DNA of 64,000 bases from Fulvia fulva. Its lineage: Eukaryota; Ascomycota; Dothideomycetes; Mycosphaerellales; Mycosphaerellaceae. Below are positions 1-11,200 of the stretch, one piece after another. The stretch covers positions 5,690,501-5,754,500 of the forward strand of contig NC_063015.1 of NCBI RefSeq assembly GCF_020509005.1. Direction: 5' to 3'. The first letter of the stretch is position 1; every line of letters starts with the position of its first letter. The position numbers and the translations under genes are program-made. The notes beneath the pieces were generated by a model. That model did no database searches. It was not told the DNA's origin and saw nothing but the letters and a program-made list of their open reading frames with translations.

Positions 1-2603
1 GCGACTAGTGTACGGAGATCCTAAAACAGGGCCAGATTGATAGGTAGGCTTAGAAACGAGACGTAGGGTTATATAGACCCGGTATTAGGATGCCGTATAT
101 ATTTACTATATATAAGCGTAAAGCTAACAAGAAAAGACCTATTAACGCGAGCGTTTACGAGAGGCCTTAGTCGAAAGTAGATAGTGACATAGATTAGAAG
201 CGGAAGGCCCTTTACTAGGAATCTCTAATACTAGTAGGGTAAGACCCGTTCGATAGGAGGTATCTTATCAAAAAGTTCTCTAGTATCGAGCGCGGCTCGA
301 GGATCATACCTAAAAGGCTCGCTAGTATTAAGGTTAGTATCGCTCTCTCGGCTAAGGAAAGACAAATGTTTAAAGAAATGCTCTTTCATCGAGAAGGTGT
401 CCTAGCGTAGGATTTTAGCTATATAAGGTAGATCAGACATAATGTTGTGCCTCCTTAGAAGATTATAACGATTGCGTATAAACCGTAGTAGGCGCGAAAC
501 ATTCGGTTATACCTAAGCTTACGAGCGATTATAGAACAGATAATCCGCGCTCGAATTAAGAACAGAATTCTTAAGTATAGTCAAGGTACTTATACGAATG
601 CTTAGTTCTTAGTAGCGAAGAAGGTCGAGCTAAATAGTAAAGCTATACTATACAGGTTGATCAACTCCGCTATACTCTTAAACGAGGTAACGATAAGGGA
701 TACGAATATTCCCCTAGATACGGACGGGTTCTCGGAAGACTTTGCTAGGTATAGAGTGGCCTCTTTAGTAGACTTGTTTTCAGGGTACGACTAGATCACG
801 CTTAACGAAAGTAGCCGAGACTTGACGGCCTTTATAACGCCTCTTAGGCTTATACGGTATATAACGTTACTATAGGGTACGACGAACTTAGTTACTTAGT
901 TTGTACGGGTAGTAACTAAGGTGTTAATAGACTACATTTCTTACTAAGCAAAACTATTTCTTAACGATATCGGCGTAAAAGGTCCTACTAAGGACTATAG
1001 TGACGCTAAGGTAGAGCCTAGCCTTCGACGATAGGTCGTAGAATATATTATATCCCTTAATCTTGTTCTTACGGACCTAGAGAGGGCCGGAGCGGTAGTC
1101 GTAGGGGAGAAGTCGTAGTGGCTTTATAAGACCCTAAAGATCGTAGGCTATATTACTAGCCCGAGCGGCCGCTATCTAGATCCTAAGGTAGTGGCTAAGA
1201 TCTTGAACTAGCTAACCCTAAAGTACGTAAAGGACGTTCGAGTTTATATTAGGATCTATATTTACTTCCGGATTTGGGTCCCCTAGTTCGTAATCGTCGC
1301 TCGGCTAATATATAAGCTTTTAAGGAAGGACGTCGAGTTTATCTAGACTAAGAATAAGCAGTTCTCGAAAGAGAACCTAGCAAGATTCTTAGTAATAGCA
1401 CTAGCGTTAGTGACTATCTCCTACGCCCTAGGAGCTAGTAGGATCTTCGTTTCTATTGATACGAGTAGTATTAGGTAGGGTTATATAATATCGTAGGAAT
1501 TACTAGATAACACTCGACGAAGACACCCGGTAAGGTATAAGAGCGGCACCTAGAACGTAAACGAGGCCAAGTACGATATAGGAAAGCGGGAGTACCTCGG
1601 AGTGCTAAAGGGTCTTAAGAAGGTATAGCGCTACCTCGTAGGAGTAGACTTTATCCTCGAAGTTAATACTAAAACGCTAGTATAGTAGTTATATCGGCTA
1701 GTATCCGACATTCTAAACTCTATAATAGTAAGGTAGGTTGCTTAGATCCGGCTATTCACCTTTAAAGTAAGGCATGTCGATAGGAAGAAGCACTCCGGAC
1801 CGGATGTACTATCTCGTAAACTACCTATAGCTAAGGAGCTTACGGAACCTAACGATAACATTAATAAGATAATTAACGACGAATTCTTCCGTTACGCCGA
1901 GCTAGTTAACACTTTCCCCGTTATTCTAGAGCGTAAACGACTCCTCGAACCCTAGTATAGTAACAATTCCGAGCTTATAGCTTATATTCTAGTATATCGA
2001 ACACGACCGGAAGGGGTCACCCGGGCTAAGTATCGAAACCTCGTTAAGAAGAGTCCTCGGTACTACTTAAGAGACAAGCTCTTGTTTTATTAGCGGCGAA
2101 GGGGTGCACCGATATAGCTAGTAGTAGACGATAATAATACTTAGAAAGAGATCGTAATACACTATTACGAAAAGTATAGTCACCGGAGTATAGAGCTAGT
2201 ATATAATCTTGTTACTAGCCGGTATTACTAGGAGGGCTACTTCTCCGACGTATCGAATTAGGTAAGGACTTATGCTCCTTACAACTTTCGCGAAGGCAAC
2301 TAGAGAGTAGGAGAAATGTACTTATCGACTTAGCAGGTTATAGAAGAGAGGTAGTACTACGATCCCGTCTAGGTGTATAGAAACGGGTACTTACTTATCG
2401 CCCGAGAAGCTCTAAGTAGGTAGATTAAGGCGAAGGTCGTACGGAAGCCTCTAAATTCGCGGGCGATTACTAAGTTCCTATACGAGATAGTGTTTAGCCG
2501 GTATAGATACTACTATAAGATTGTGCTTAACAACGCTAGTATTAACGAAGGGGAGGTAGAGAGGATGCTTGTTAGTATAGGTATTAAGTATATCCGGATC
2601 TTA
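1..2603 (+). pseudogene. Ty3/gypsy pol remnant (gypsy X), first segment: RT, RNase H, integrase
   Basis: Three-frame reading shows a gypsy polyprotein broken by many TAG codons. An RT core is readable around 480-1060 (VDLFSGYD, then ITLNESSRDLTAFITP, then ALFLNDI-like residues), followed by an RNase H-like stretch around 1400-1850 and integrase around 1990-2603, ending in the DDE-type segment near KIVLNNASINEGEVERML. The stops fall at expected Gln and Trp positions, as expected from C-to-T change at CpA on either strand, so this is a RIP-inactivated copy. The element enters from the left edge of the window. It is split after the codons for IKYIRIL by LINE-A1, and the integrase frame resumes at 7602. 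Family identification rests on motif order only; the exact element name is not recognised. Confidence 0.85.
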
Positions 2604-2830
2604 TACGCTAGGAGGTCTTGTAGAGGGAATCATCGATCTCTGCGCCAAAACACGACACATTCGAAAGCTCTTATCAAGGCCATTCCAACGATATAAAAAG
2701 CAGGCCACTGCCCCTAGGACTGAGGGAGTTCTACCTCATTCAATCTGGACAGCTTGAAGCTCTCTTCACCCTGTTTCTTCAGCTCCAAACGCCGCGGAGG
2801 TGCCTAGCTACATTGGGCAACTCCTAGGCA

Positions 2831-4108
2831 ATGGCAGCCCAGGCTACGGCACTAACGGCGCCTACGGCCCTACAGGCGAAGCCCCCCCAAGACAACTGGC
2901 AGCAACTTATAGAGGACGTAAAAAGTATAGAAACTAACGATCAGCTCCCTTACCGGTCTCTATAGGTAATAATTACTTAGCTACGTACGGCGCTTGTACT
3001 GTCGTATCACCGAGGGCAATAAGAAATGAGGACGACGTCCTAGGCGATTAGCAAGGCCACCCGGAATCAATACCCCTATAGCTAGGTATCGGTCGCGGCA
3101 TCGATACTAGGCCTCCGCCTAACGCACGATATAGTTACGATCCGCATTATAGTAAAGGAAGACTAGGCCGAAGTTACGAAGCTATCGAATAAGGAGCTCG
3201 CCTAACGAATTAACTAACTAGGGGTGGTCATAGTGAACTAACAGTCTAACGGTACTCTATAGATCTATACTAGCTCTGCTACTGCTAGGAGGCACCTAGA
3301 GGCACAGCCACAGTGGGCATCTAAGGTTGCGGCATCAGCGAAGGTCTCAACGAAACAATTCACGATCCTAGTCCACGACATGCCTAAGGAGTTTGACCCA
3401 ACCAACCAGGGTCACCTACGCGCTCTCCAAGAGGACAACCCGGTCACTCTTAACTCTCCAATCCAGAAGGCGACTTGGCTCCATAGGAAATGGCCAGAAG
3501 GCAAGAAGGCCTCGGCGCTAATAGTATGGCTACAAGACGCGAAAGCGGCGGATCTAGCGATAGAACAAGGCCTGGTCTGGCAATACAGCCTCAAGACAGT
3601 AGAAAAGCACTCCTCATCCTTTCGTGTCCTCCAATGCTTCAAATGCCAACAGTATGGACACCAAACCTACACGTGCACAAACAAGCAGGCCTGCTCGAAC
3701 TGTGCAGGAGACCATATGTCTAGGGACTGTACATCGACTACGAGACGGTGCGCGAACTGTCCGGGGCACCACCCATCGTATAGTGCGGAATGCCCACAGC
3801 GGAAACTAGCGAAAAACAAGGCAATCACAAACAGAACCGTCGCCCCAAGATTCTACGGCGACCGTGAGGCTAGCCCACACCGGAACCAACTAGCGGCGGT
3901 CGGGCACAAGCGCCCTAGGGCCGAGAACGATGTAAAGGATGCGCAGCCTAGGGCGTACGGGAGGCCACGTGCTCTGCTAGCTGCGGCGAGGGAATCTAAC
4001 CAGGCCCGGCTCCCCTTTAGTACACAGCCGATAGGCGTAGACCAGGACGCACAGGGCAGTAGGACACAGGACGATACAGAGGAAATGATTGTCGATGCCG
4101 ATGACTAG
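2831..4108 (+). pseudogene. LINE-A1 ORF1 (gag-like nucleic-acid-binding protein), broken N-terminal half
   Basis: The frame starts at ATG 2831 (MAAQATALTAPT) and ends at TAG 4106-4108, 426 codons including the stop. Roughly ten in-frame TAG/TAA codons lie between about 2960 and 3270, after which the frame is open from 3380 to the end. The open part carries three cysteine-histidine knuckles at about 3635-3800: CFKCQQYGHQTYTC (CX2CX4HX4C), CSNCAGDHMSRDC and CANCPGHHPSYSAEC. In Tad1/I/R1-type LINEs this protein binds element RNA in the RNP. The damage is confined to the 5' third while the rest is clean, which is odd for a process that normally spans a whole repeat. The end overlaps the start of ORF2. 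Confidence 0.85.
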
Positions 4109-7100
4109 CCTCGACACGCTTAGCATCATCCAGTATAACGTCAACCATAGCAAGGATATAGTCCAGAACCATTTCCTACACGAGGCGGACCCGCGCGTCC
4201 ACCACGTCCTTGCAATCCAGGAGCCATGGATTAACCCGCACCATAAGAGACCAACGACCTGCAAGTCACCAGGCTACACGACATGCCTACGAGGCGACGG
4301 CAGACCCCGCACGTGCTTCTATGTCAGCAAGGACATACTAGAATCCGACTGGGAGGTAGTGTACTACGCAGACGAAGAAGGCGGGGGCGATATTACCTCC
4401 CTCCACGTGGGTAGCACCTGGATACACAACCTATACATGCAACCGCCAGCCTCGAGGTCTAGCCGCGACCTAGGGGTCTGCAGACACCTAGACAGTGCGC
4501 TCAAGAGACAAGGGTGCCACATCGTAGTAGGAGACTTCAACATACACCACCCTTCCTGGGAAAGCCTTATGCAGCCGCACCCTATAGCCGACGAAGTACT
4601 CGACTTGATGGCGAGCAACGCAATTGCCCTCAATACCCCGAAGGACCTGGGCACCTGGAAGAGAGGGGGACTCCAAGGCACGATCGACCTCTCCTGGATC
4701 TCAGATAGCCACTACCACACGGTAACCTACTGTGGGATCGAACATGAACTCGAGGCGTCGTCAGACCACATGCCAGTCAGGACCTCTATTGCGACACAGA
4801 TACAACGCACACCAGCGAGAACCCCTAAGCCAAACTGGGGAAAGGCCCACTGGGCCAACATCCAGGCGTACCTCGATGACTCCAAGAGGCTAGTCCAGAT
4901 CGCGCAGCAACAATACAACAGTAAAGACGAGATAGACGAAGCAGTCCAGGGGTTGACAGACGAAATAAGAAAAGCGACCTCACTTCACGTTCCGCTTGCC
5001 CTACCAACGACATGGTCCAAACCATACTGGACGCCGGAGTGCACTGCGGTAGTAAGAGAAGCAAGGAGAGCCCGCCGGGTGTGGACGAGCAGCCATAGCG
5101 AGGAGGCCTGGAACGTATACAGGGAGGCATGCCAACAGAAGAAAGCCATAATACGGAGGGAGAAAGCAGTCGGCTGGAGGGCCACAGTGGAAGAAATCGC
5201 CGGCAAGCCAGAGAGGATGTGGAAGCTAGCGAAATGGGCCCGACAGGACCCTACACAGGGCCCCTCCTTCTCTATCCCAGCGCTACAATCGCCTAGTGGC
5301 CCGGTTAGCGACCCCGAGGCCAAGGCGCGTCTACTGGCTAGCAAGTTCTTCCCACCCCCAGTCGAGGCTGATCTAAGCGACATAAACAGCTCTACTCCCC
5401 TAGCCCCTAGCATCGCGGTCCAACAGGAGGTGTCCGAGGGAGAAGTTACCGCTGTGCTGAGGAAGTTGCCGGCGAAGAAAGCCCCGGGGCCGGATGGGAT
5501 CCCAAACGAGCTACTAAAGAAGTGTAGAGATCAACTAGCCCCAGCAGTTGCAGCGATCTTCAACGCCTGCCTACAGACCGGATACCACCCGATAGCTTTT
5601 AAACAATCGACGACAGTGGTCCTACGCAAGCCGCAGAAGGAAGACTATACGCAGGTGAAGTCGTACCGCCCAATTGCGCTCCTTAACACTCTTGGGAAGG
5701 CGCTTGAGAAGCTGGTTGCAACGAGACTCTCCGAGGCGGCAGAGGAACACTCCCTACTCCCGGACACCCAGATGGGTGCGCGCCCACAGCGATCGACGCT
5801 ATCCGCGATGGAACTTATCACCTCTCAGGTAAAGGCCATCTGGTATAAGAATAGGGACAAGGTGGCTTCCTTACTTAGCCTAGACATATCGGGAGCCTTC
5901 GACTACGTGTCACACCCGCGGCTTCTCTACATCCTAAGGTCGAAAGGACTCCCTGAGTGGCTTGTCAACTTCGTACGGTCCTACCTCCAAAACCGCAGTA
6001 CGTCGATCCTGGTCGGCCAGTACAGAAGCCCATTTCAAGCAGTCCACACTGGAATCCCGCAAGGCTCAACGCTAGCACCTATTCTGTTCCTCTTCTTTAT
6101 GGCGACGCTGCTCCCAGCCCTAGAATCCCAGAACACCGCTGCGAGCGGCTTCGTAGACGACACAAACATCCTAGCGTGGTCTTCCTCGACTGAGGAGAAC
6201 TGTAGGCTACTAGAAGAGAAGCACAAGATCTGCGAGGACTGGGCTAGGAGGCACGGGGCTCGGTTTGCCCCAGAAAAGTACAATCTGATACACTTTACGC
6301 GCCGGCCACGGTTCCACAATATGCAAGCTTCTATCCAGATACAGGGGCACACGACTAACCCGGCAAATCAGCTCAGGATCCTCGGACTATGGGTGGACCC
6401 GGCGCTACGGTGGAGGAAGCACGTACAGGCAATATTACGGAAAGCTGAACAGAATATGGCATCATGCCAGAGGCTCACTGCGTCCACATGGGGGGCGGAC
6501 TTCCGGCAGTCACGACTTCTATATACGGCTATTGTACGGCCAGTCCTTACCTATGGCAGCCAAGTGTGGTCCTTAGGCGAGAGGGCCTGCCCATCGAAGG
6601 GACTCGTCGCGCCGCTAGCGAAGATCCAAAACCAATGCCTAAGGAAGGTCACCGGGGCATATAAGTCGACACCAACGAGGATGCTTGAGCACGAGACCGC
6701 TATACCGCCGATCGACCTATACATCCAGGGACTACGGACCTCCTACTTAGGCAAGTCGGCACAGTACCCAGTACAGAAGGTCATCGCCAGTGCAGTCGCA
6801 AGGGCCCGCGAATCAGTACCAGCGCACAAGGGCATTCGACCCGGAAACGAGCCGAACTACCGGGCAAGGGACGAACAGCTAGCAACACAATGGGAAGGTG
6901 AGAAATCGTTTGTAGAGCAACTATGGAAAGAGAGGTGGAACAACCAGGTTGTAGGGCATAGTGGACGCCCTCAGCCAGCGGGACAACCTAAGGAATGGTC
7001 AGCTACAAAATCCGCGGTCAAGCACCCCCCGAAGCTCATCCACTACCGCCTTACGAGGGCACAGAGTAGCATAGCAACCCAACTGCGAAGCGAACACATC

Positions 7101-7412
7101 GGCCTCCAGGGGTACCTATCATGGAGGAAGGTTCCAGGATACACGAATACTAGCTGCCCCTGCGGCTATCGCTCCCAGAACGTACGGCACGCACTCCTCG
7201 TCTGTCCGAGGTGGTCGCTAGGAAGGGGGGAGTGGATGGCAAAGGCGAGGAACCGGACGATTGGGGCACTTCTTAACAACGCTGAAGACCTACGGCGCAT
7301 TACGAACTGGATACTAGAGAAGGGCTGGCTAGAACAGTACCGCCTAGTAGGAGCAGTGCAGGAAGAGAGGACACGACGCAGCGCGACGAGACCGGCTAGG
7401 AGCGGGGGCTAA
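4095..7412 (+). CDS. LINE-A1 ORF2: AP-like endonuclease, reverse transcriptase, C-terminal zinc finger
   Basis: An open frame of about 1,105 codons carries out target-primed reverse transcription. The N-terminal EEP endonuclease motifs are IIQYNVN, AIQEPWIN (catalytic Glu), VVGDFNIHHPSW (catalytic Asp and Asn) and SSDHMPV. The RT has KKAPGPDGIPNELLKK, YRPIALLNTLGKALEK, motif A LSLDISGAFD, motif B TGIPQGSTLAPILF and motif C GFVDDTNILA near residue 686. A C-terminal CPCGYRSQNVRHALLVC finger follows. There is no recognisable RNase H domain after the RT. The start is ATG 4095 or ATG 4101. Both overlap the ORF1 stop, giving an ATGACTAG-type overlap that suits termination-reinitiation. A TTG at 4089 is in frame but an unlikely start. 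All catalytic residues look intact. Confidence 0.93.
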   Translation: MPMTSLDTLSIIQYNVNHSKDIVQNHFLHEADPRVHHVLAIQEPWINPHHKRPTTCKSPGYTTCLRGDGRPRTCFYVSKDILESDWEVVYYADEEGGGDITSLHVGSTWIHNLYMQPPASRSSRDLGVCRHLDSALKRQGCHIVVGDFNIHHPSWESLMQPHPIADEVLDLMASNAIALNTPKDLGTWKRGGLQGTIDLSWISDSHYHTVTYCGIEHELEASSDHMPVRTSIATQIQRTPARTPKPNWGKAHWANIQAYLDDSKRLVQIAQQQYNSKDEIDEAVQGLTDEIRKATSLHVPLALPTTWSKPYWTPECTAVVREARRARRVWTSSHSEEAWNVYREACQQKKAIIRREKAVGWRATVEEIAGKPERMWKLAKWARQDPTQGPSFSIPALQSPSGPVSDPEAKARLLASKFFPPPVEADLSDINSSTPLAPSIAVQQEVSEGEVTAVLRKLPAKKAPGPDGIPNELLKKCRDQLAPAVAAIFNACLQTGYHPIAFKQSTTVVLRKPQKEDYTQVKSYRPIALLNTLGKALEKLVATRLSEAAEEHSLLPDTQMGARPQRSTLSAMELITSQVKAIWYKNRDKVASLLSLDISGAFDYVSHPRLLYILRSKGLPEWLVNFVRSYLQNRSTSILVGQYRSPFQAVHTGIPQGSTLAPILFLFFMATLLPALESQNTAASGFVDDTNILAWSSSTEENCRLLEEKHKICEDWARRHGARFAPEKYNLIHFTRRPRFHNMQASIQIQGHTTNPANQLRILGLWVDPALRWRKHVQAILRKAEQNMASCQRLTASTWGADFRQSRLLYTAIVRPVLTYGSQVWSLGERACPSKGLVAPLAKIQNQCLRKVTGAYKSTPTRMLEHETAIPPIDLYIQGLRTSYLGKSAQYPVQKVIASAVARARESVPAHKGIRPGNEPNYRARDEQLATQWEGEKSFVEQLWKERWNNQVVGHSGRPQPAGQPKEWSATKSAVKHPPKLIHYRLTRAQSSIATQLRSEHIGLQGYLSWRKVPGYTNTSCPCGYRSQNVRHALLVCPRWSLGRGEWMAKARNRTIGALLNNAEDLRRITNWILEKGWLEQYRLVGAVQEERTRRSATRPARSGG

Positions 7413-7601
7413 CGGGGTAGTGACATGGACTACGTACGTTCAGAGGGAAAGCTAATCTAGACAAGGAGTAGTCGGGGGCGGGAAGGGTTTTCACCTATTC
7501 GGGTTTCCCTTTGTACATAACAATAGATATATACCTGCATAGGCCGGATAGGGTCCTAGAACAGGGGAATGACAAATCTATCTATCTATATCCGGATCTT
7601 A

Positions 7602-7738
7602 CTCTACTATCCGTAGTCAAATATAACTATAGAAGTAGGATATCGACCTGTTCTAGCTACATTAGCTAAGCTTACTAAGAACACCTATAAGTCCTATAAA
7701 CGATAGATTGCTACGGTGCTTTAGGCTAATAGAACCAC
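7602..7738 (+). pseudogene. gypsy X integrase, second segment
   Basis: This short block lies between the right LINE-A1 duplication and the left LTR of gypsy Y1. Joined to 2603 it continues the same integrase frame (residues like EVGYRPVLATLAKLTKNTYKSYKR), with TAG in place of Gln codons. It ends at the Y1 target duplication (ACCAC, 7734-7738) and the frame resumes at 14033. Confidence 0.8.
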
Positions 7739-8258
7739 TGTTAGGGCGAGAGCCTAGCCTATAAAATGTAAGGGTAAAAGCGAGAATATAGGTACGAAGT
7801 ATAGATACAAAAGGGTATAGTATAATTGCTACACAAAACGAAAGACGAAGAAAGTAAGAGAGGCCTAGGGAAGGCTAGATAGTTATACGCGACCCTCGCG
7901 AGTGCGTGTCCCCGCATCAATAGGGCTAACCCGTGCGAAGCCGCGCTTAGTAGCTTTGCTCAAAACCTTATTCCAACCTGCCCTACGTTCCGAGTCTTCT
8001 ACGTGCTTCTTCTAGGGTTCAGCGTAGTCGCGGGTGCTCGCGGGAGTACCGTAAGTCACATAGTTACGAGCCGAAGTGAATCTATTAAGGTTTAGTAGAG
8101 GGGTGAATTTAGAGGGCTAGGTCCCGTAGTAAATGTTACGGGGCATATAATTCTTAGCGCTTATACACTAAGCTAGACTATTACTTCTTAACGACTTCTG
8201 AGTACTCTAAGGCTCTTCTATCCCTACCTTCTATACACTCTATAGGGAGACTATAACA
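7739..8258 (-). repeat. 3' LTR of gypsy Y1
   Basis: This 520-bp LTR begins TGTTAGGGCGAGAGCC as read on the plus strand and ends in CTATAACA. It matches 13508-14027 and the Y2 and Y3 LTRs. It lacks the 36-bp duplication seen in the Y2 LTRs. Confidence 0.92.
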
Positions 8259-8279
8259 GTAGCCCCCCCGAACAAAGCT

Positions 8280-11200
8280 AAGTTCCTACGAAGCCGTAGT
8301 AGTTCTATATATCGAGGATGTTCAGCTTCAGTACTAGGCCTAGGCCTAATATTATAGTCGATACACTATTAGTAAGCCCCGTCGAAGAGCTTAGATTCGA
8401 AGAGCCTACCGATGTTGACTTCTAGGCCGTCTACGCGGGCGTAGTATTCTTCGATTGCTTGACGATTGAAGATGATATGTTGGATAGGTTCCTATGAGGT
8501 ATCCTACTTAGGGCAACCTTGCTATTCGACTTTATACTTGATCGGCGGTAGTCCTTTAACGTCGTTAGGCTCTACGCGGATTCCCCGGATCTTACGGACG
8601 GTATAGTCGTTAGAAGGTAGGTTAATAGGCTCGTCGACTTCTACTTTATCGGGAGGCCCTAGTATGTCTTAGTTTACTTCGGGAATAGGTCCTTAGCCGA
8701 CGGCCGAAGGCGTACGGGATAGAAGACGTCGTGGATCTTTATGTTCGTAGGAAGAGCTAGACGGTAGGCGTGTAAACTAATACGCTCGGTGATCTTAAAA
8801 GGACCTAGGTTCTTCTAGTTCAGCTTCTTAGAGGGGCGGTCCGTCTTAATATTCTTAGAGTTAAGGTAGACTATATCGCCTACTTAGTAGTCGGGAGCTA
8901 GCTAGCGACGACGATTAGCTTAATCCTCGTAGATTGCTTATACGTATACTATCTCGTCGTGAACTTCTTTATAGATCTATAAGAGTATAGTAGCGAACTC
9001 GTCTACTACTTGCTCGTTTACGTCTTCGGTAGGCGGGAGAGGTTCTTCTAGTTCTATACCTATACGAGGGTAGTAACCTCTCGTAGTATAGAAGGGAGAG
9101 TAGCTAGTAGTCTCCGAGTCCTAGTTACGAGTAGCGAACTCTACCGTAGGGATATACTAAGGCCAATCCTTCTAGTAGTAGTCGACGAAGTAACGAAGGA
9201 CCTACTCGAGGATAGCGTCCGTAATTTCGGTCTAGCCGTCGGTCTGTAGCTAGAAACTGGTCGAGAGGTTATACTTGATGCCTAGGATAGTATACAGACG
9301 CTTCTAGAAGTACGAGATGAACTAGGTGCCTCTGTTAGAGGTGATGCTATCCGGGAGGCCTTAAAAGCGCCAGACGAATTCGTAGAACAAGCGAGTAGTC
9401 TCCTTTACGGTCATACTCTAGCACGGGATTATATACCGGTCCTTAGAGTGCCGGTCCACGATCACTAGAAGGGCCTTTGCTTTCACGCCGCTAAAGGTCT
9501 TACCGTAAGGGAGATCGGTAATAAAGTCTATAGTAATGTGCTTCTACGGACGATTAGGAGCCGGGAGAGGGTGTGAGAGACCGAAGGGACGGTAGCGGTT
9601 AGCTTTAGCTCTTCGGTAAGTAGCGTAGTTTAGTACGTAGCGGCGGACGTCCTTCTAGGAATGCGGCTACTAGTAATACCTAGCGAGGAGCTTATAGGTC
9701 TTAGCTACGCCTAGGTGACCCCTAGAGGCGGAGTCGTAGATAATTTGAAGAATCTTAGCTCGGATATTAGAGCCTTCGGGCTACGGTACGTAAAGCTTCT
9801 TACGGAAGTAGACGACACCTTCCTAGAGCTCGTACTCGGATAGCGAGAAGCCCGGGAATGTCCTCGCGCTAGATTCAAGGGCCTGAACTAACTCTTAGGC
9901 GTCTATATCGGCATCGTACGCTGTTCGTACTCGTACTATAATGCCTTCGGGCTGCTCCTTATTATTAAACCCCTTAAAGTCTGATTCGGATAAGCCGTCG
10001 GTCGTTACTAAGCCTCTTTATCGTCGTTTAAGTCCTTAGCGTCCGAGGCGTATTCTTTAGGCTCGGATTCATCGTCACTCTCGTTAAGGTAGGTAGGAGC
10101 GAGCACGAGAGTAGTAAAGGAAGCGGCGAGCGTAGGCTAGCCGTTCGATAGGTACTCTCGAAGCTCGGAAGCGAGGTTATGCCCTTTAATGACTTGTTGC
10201 TCTACGATTTGCCGGCCCCCTCTTCGATCAACTAGAGAGTTACTAGGGCGGCGGGTAAGGGCGTCGGCTATCGAGTTGGCCTTACCGGGCGTATACGAGA
10301 TTATAAAGTTGAACCGGGAGAGGAACTCGCTCTAGCGGGCCTAGCGACGATTAAGTAGCTTGCTCTTTATAAAGTAGACGAGGTTCTTATAGTCGGAGCT
10401 TACTTAGACGGGCATAGTAGAGCCTTCGAGCTCGGGGCGCTACTCTTCGAAAGCTTTGACGATAGCGAGAAGCTCCTTATCGTAGATCTCGTAGTTATAC
10501 TCCGTAGCGGTCATCTTCTTAGAGAGGAAGGCGATAGGTAACTAGGGGGATTTAGGCGAGCGTCGTTATAGTAGGACACCGCCTACTACGCCGTCGGATA
10601 CGTCGGTCTCTATACGGGTCTCTAGTTCGAAATCGAAGTGCTATAGAAGCGGGTTCTTAATAAACTTCGCTTTAAGCAAGTCAAAAGCCTCCTAGCATTC
10701 GTCGGTCTAGGCGAACTTCTCACCCTTACGCGTGAGCTTCGTTAAAGGGCGTACTACGCCCGAAAATGCGTAGATAAAGCGGCGGTAGAAGTTAGTAAAG
10801 CCTAGGAAACCCTAGACCTCTTTAACGTTCGTACGAGCATCCTATTCGACGATAGCGTCGATCTTCTCTTAGTCTATCTTAATGCCGTCTACGGTAATAA
10901 TTAAACTAAGGAACTTGACTTCGGTCTTCTTAAACTCGTACTTGTCGATGTCGAGCTATAAGCCGGCGTCTACGAGCTTCTAAAGGACCTTATAGACGTG
11001 CTCGCGGTGCTCCTCCTTGGTCTCGCTATAGACTAGGATGTCGTCGATGTAGGCAGTATAGAACTGATCGAGGAACTCCTAAAGGATATCGTTAATGAAG
11101 TTCTAGAAGGAACTAGGCCCGTTATCAACGCCGAAGGGCATAACGAGCGACTCGAACAGCCCGTAGCGAGTACGGAAGGCTATAAGATACTCGTGTCCTT

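Larger units (their letters stand above)
2604..7586 (+). mobile_element. LINE-A1, near full-length Tad1-like non-LTR retrotransposon
   Basis: A two-ORF LINE inserted in gypsy X. It is flanked by a perfect 15-bp duplication (TATATCCGGATCTTA at 2589-2603 and 7587-7601) and ends in an (ATCT)n tail around 7576-7590. ORF1 (2831-4108) has zinc knuckles and ORF2 (4095-7412) has endonuclease and reverse transcriptase. The 3' UTR is about 170 nt and contains the shared GGTTTTCACC and GCATAGGCC motifs. ORF2 is open while ORF1 is broken, so this copy could at most supply ORF2 protein. The first 28 nt (2604-2631) are not found in the other 5'-complete copy, LINE-A2. It inserted after the host gypsy had decayed, because ORF2 is not RIP-mutated although the flanking pol is. 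Confidence 0.93.

Noticed and set aside
2604..2830. Possible ribozyme at the 5' ends of LINE-A and LINE-B
   Set aside because: Neither end gives nested P1/P2/P3 pairing or a GCNAA J4/2; the LINE-A ends also differ between copies, and the LINE-B leader is only 36-37 nt.
7560..7600. ATCT repeats as ordinary microsatellites
   Set aside because: They occur at the 3' ends of the LINE and chimera insertions directly before the target duplication, so they are element tails.
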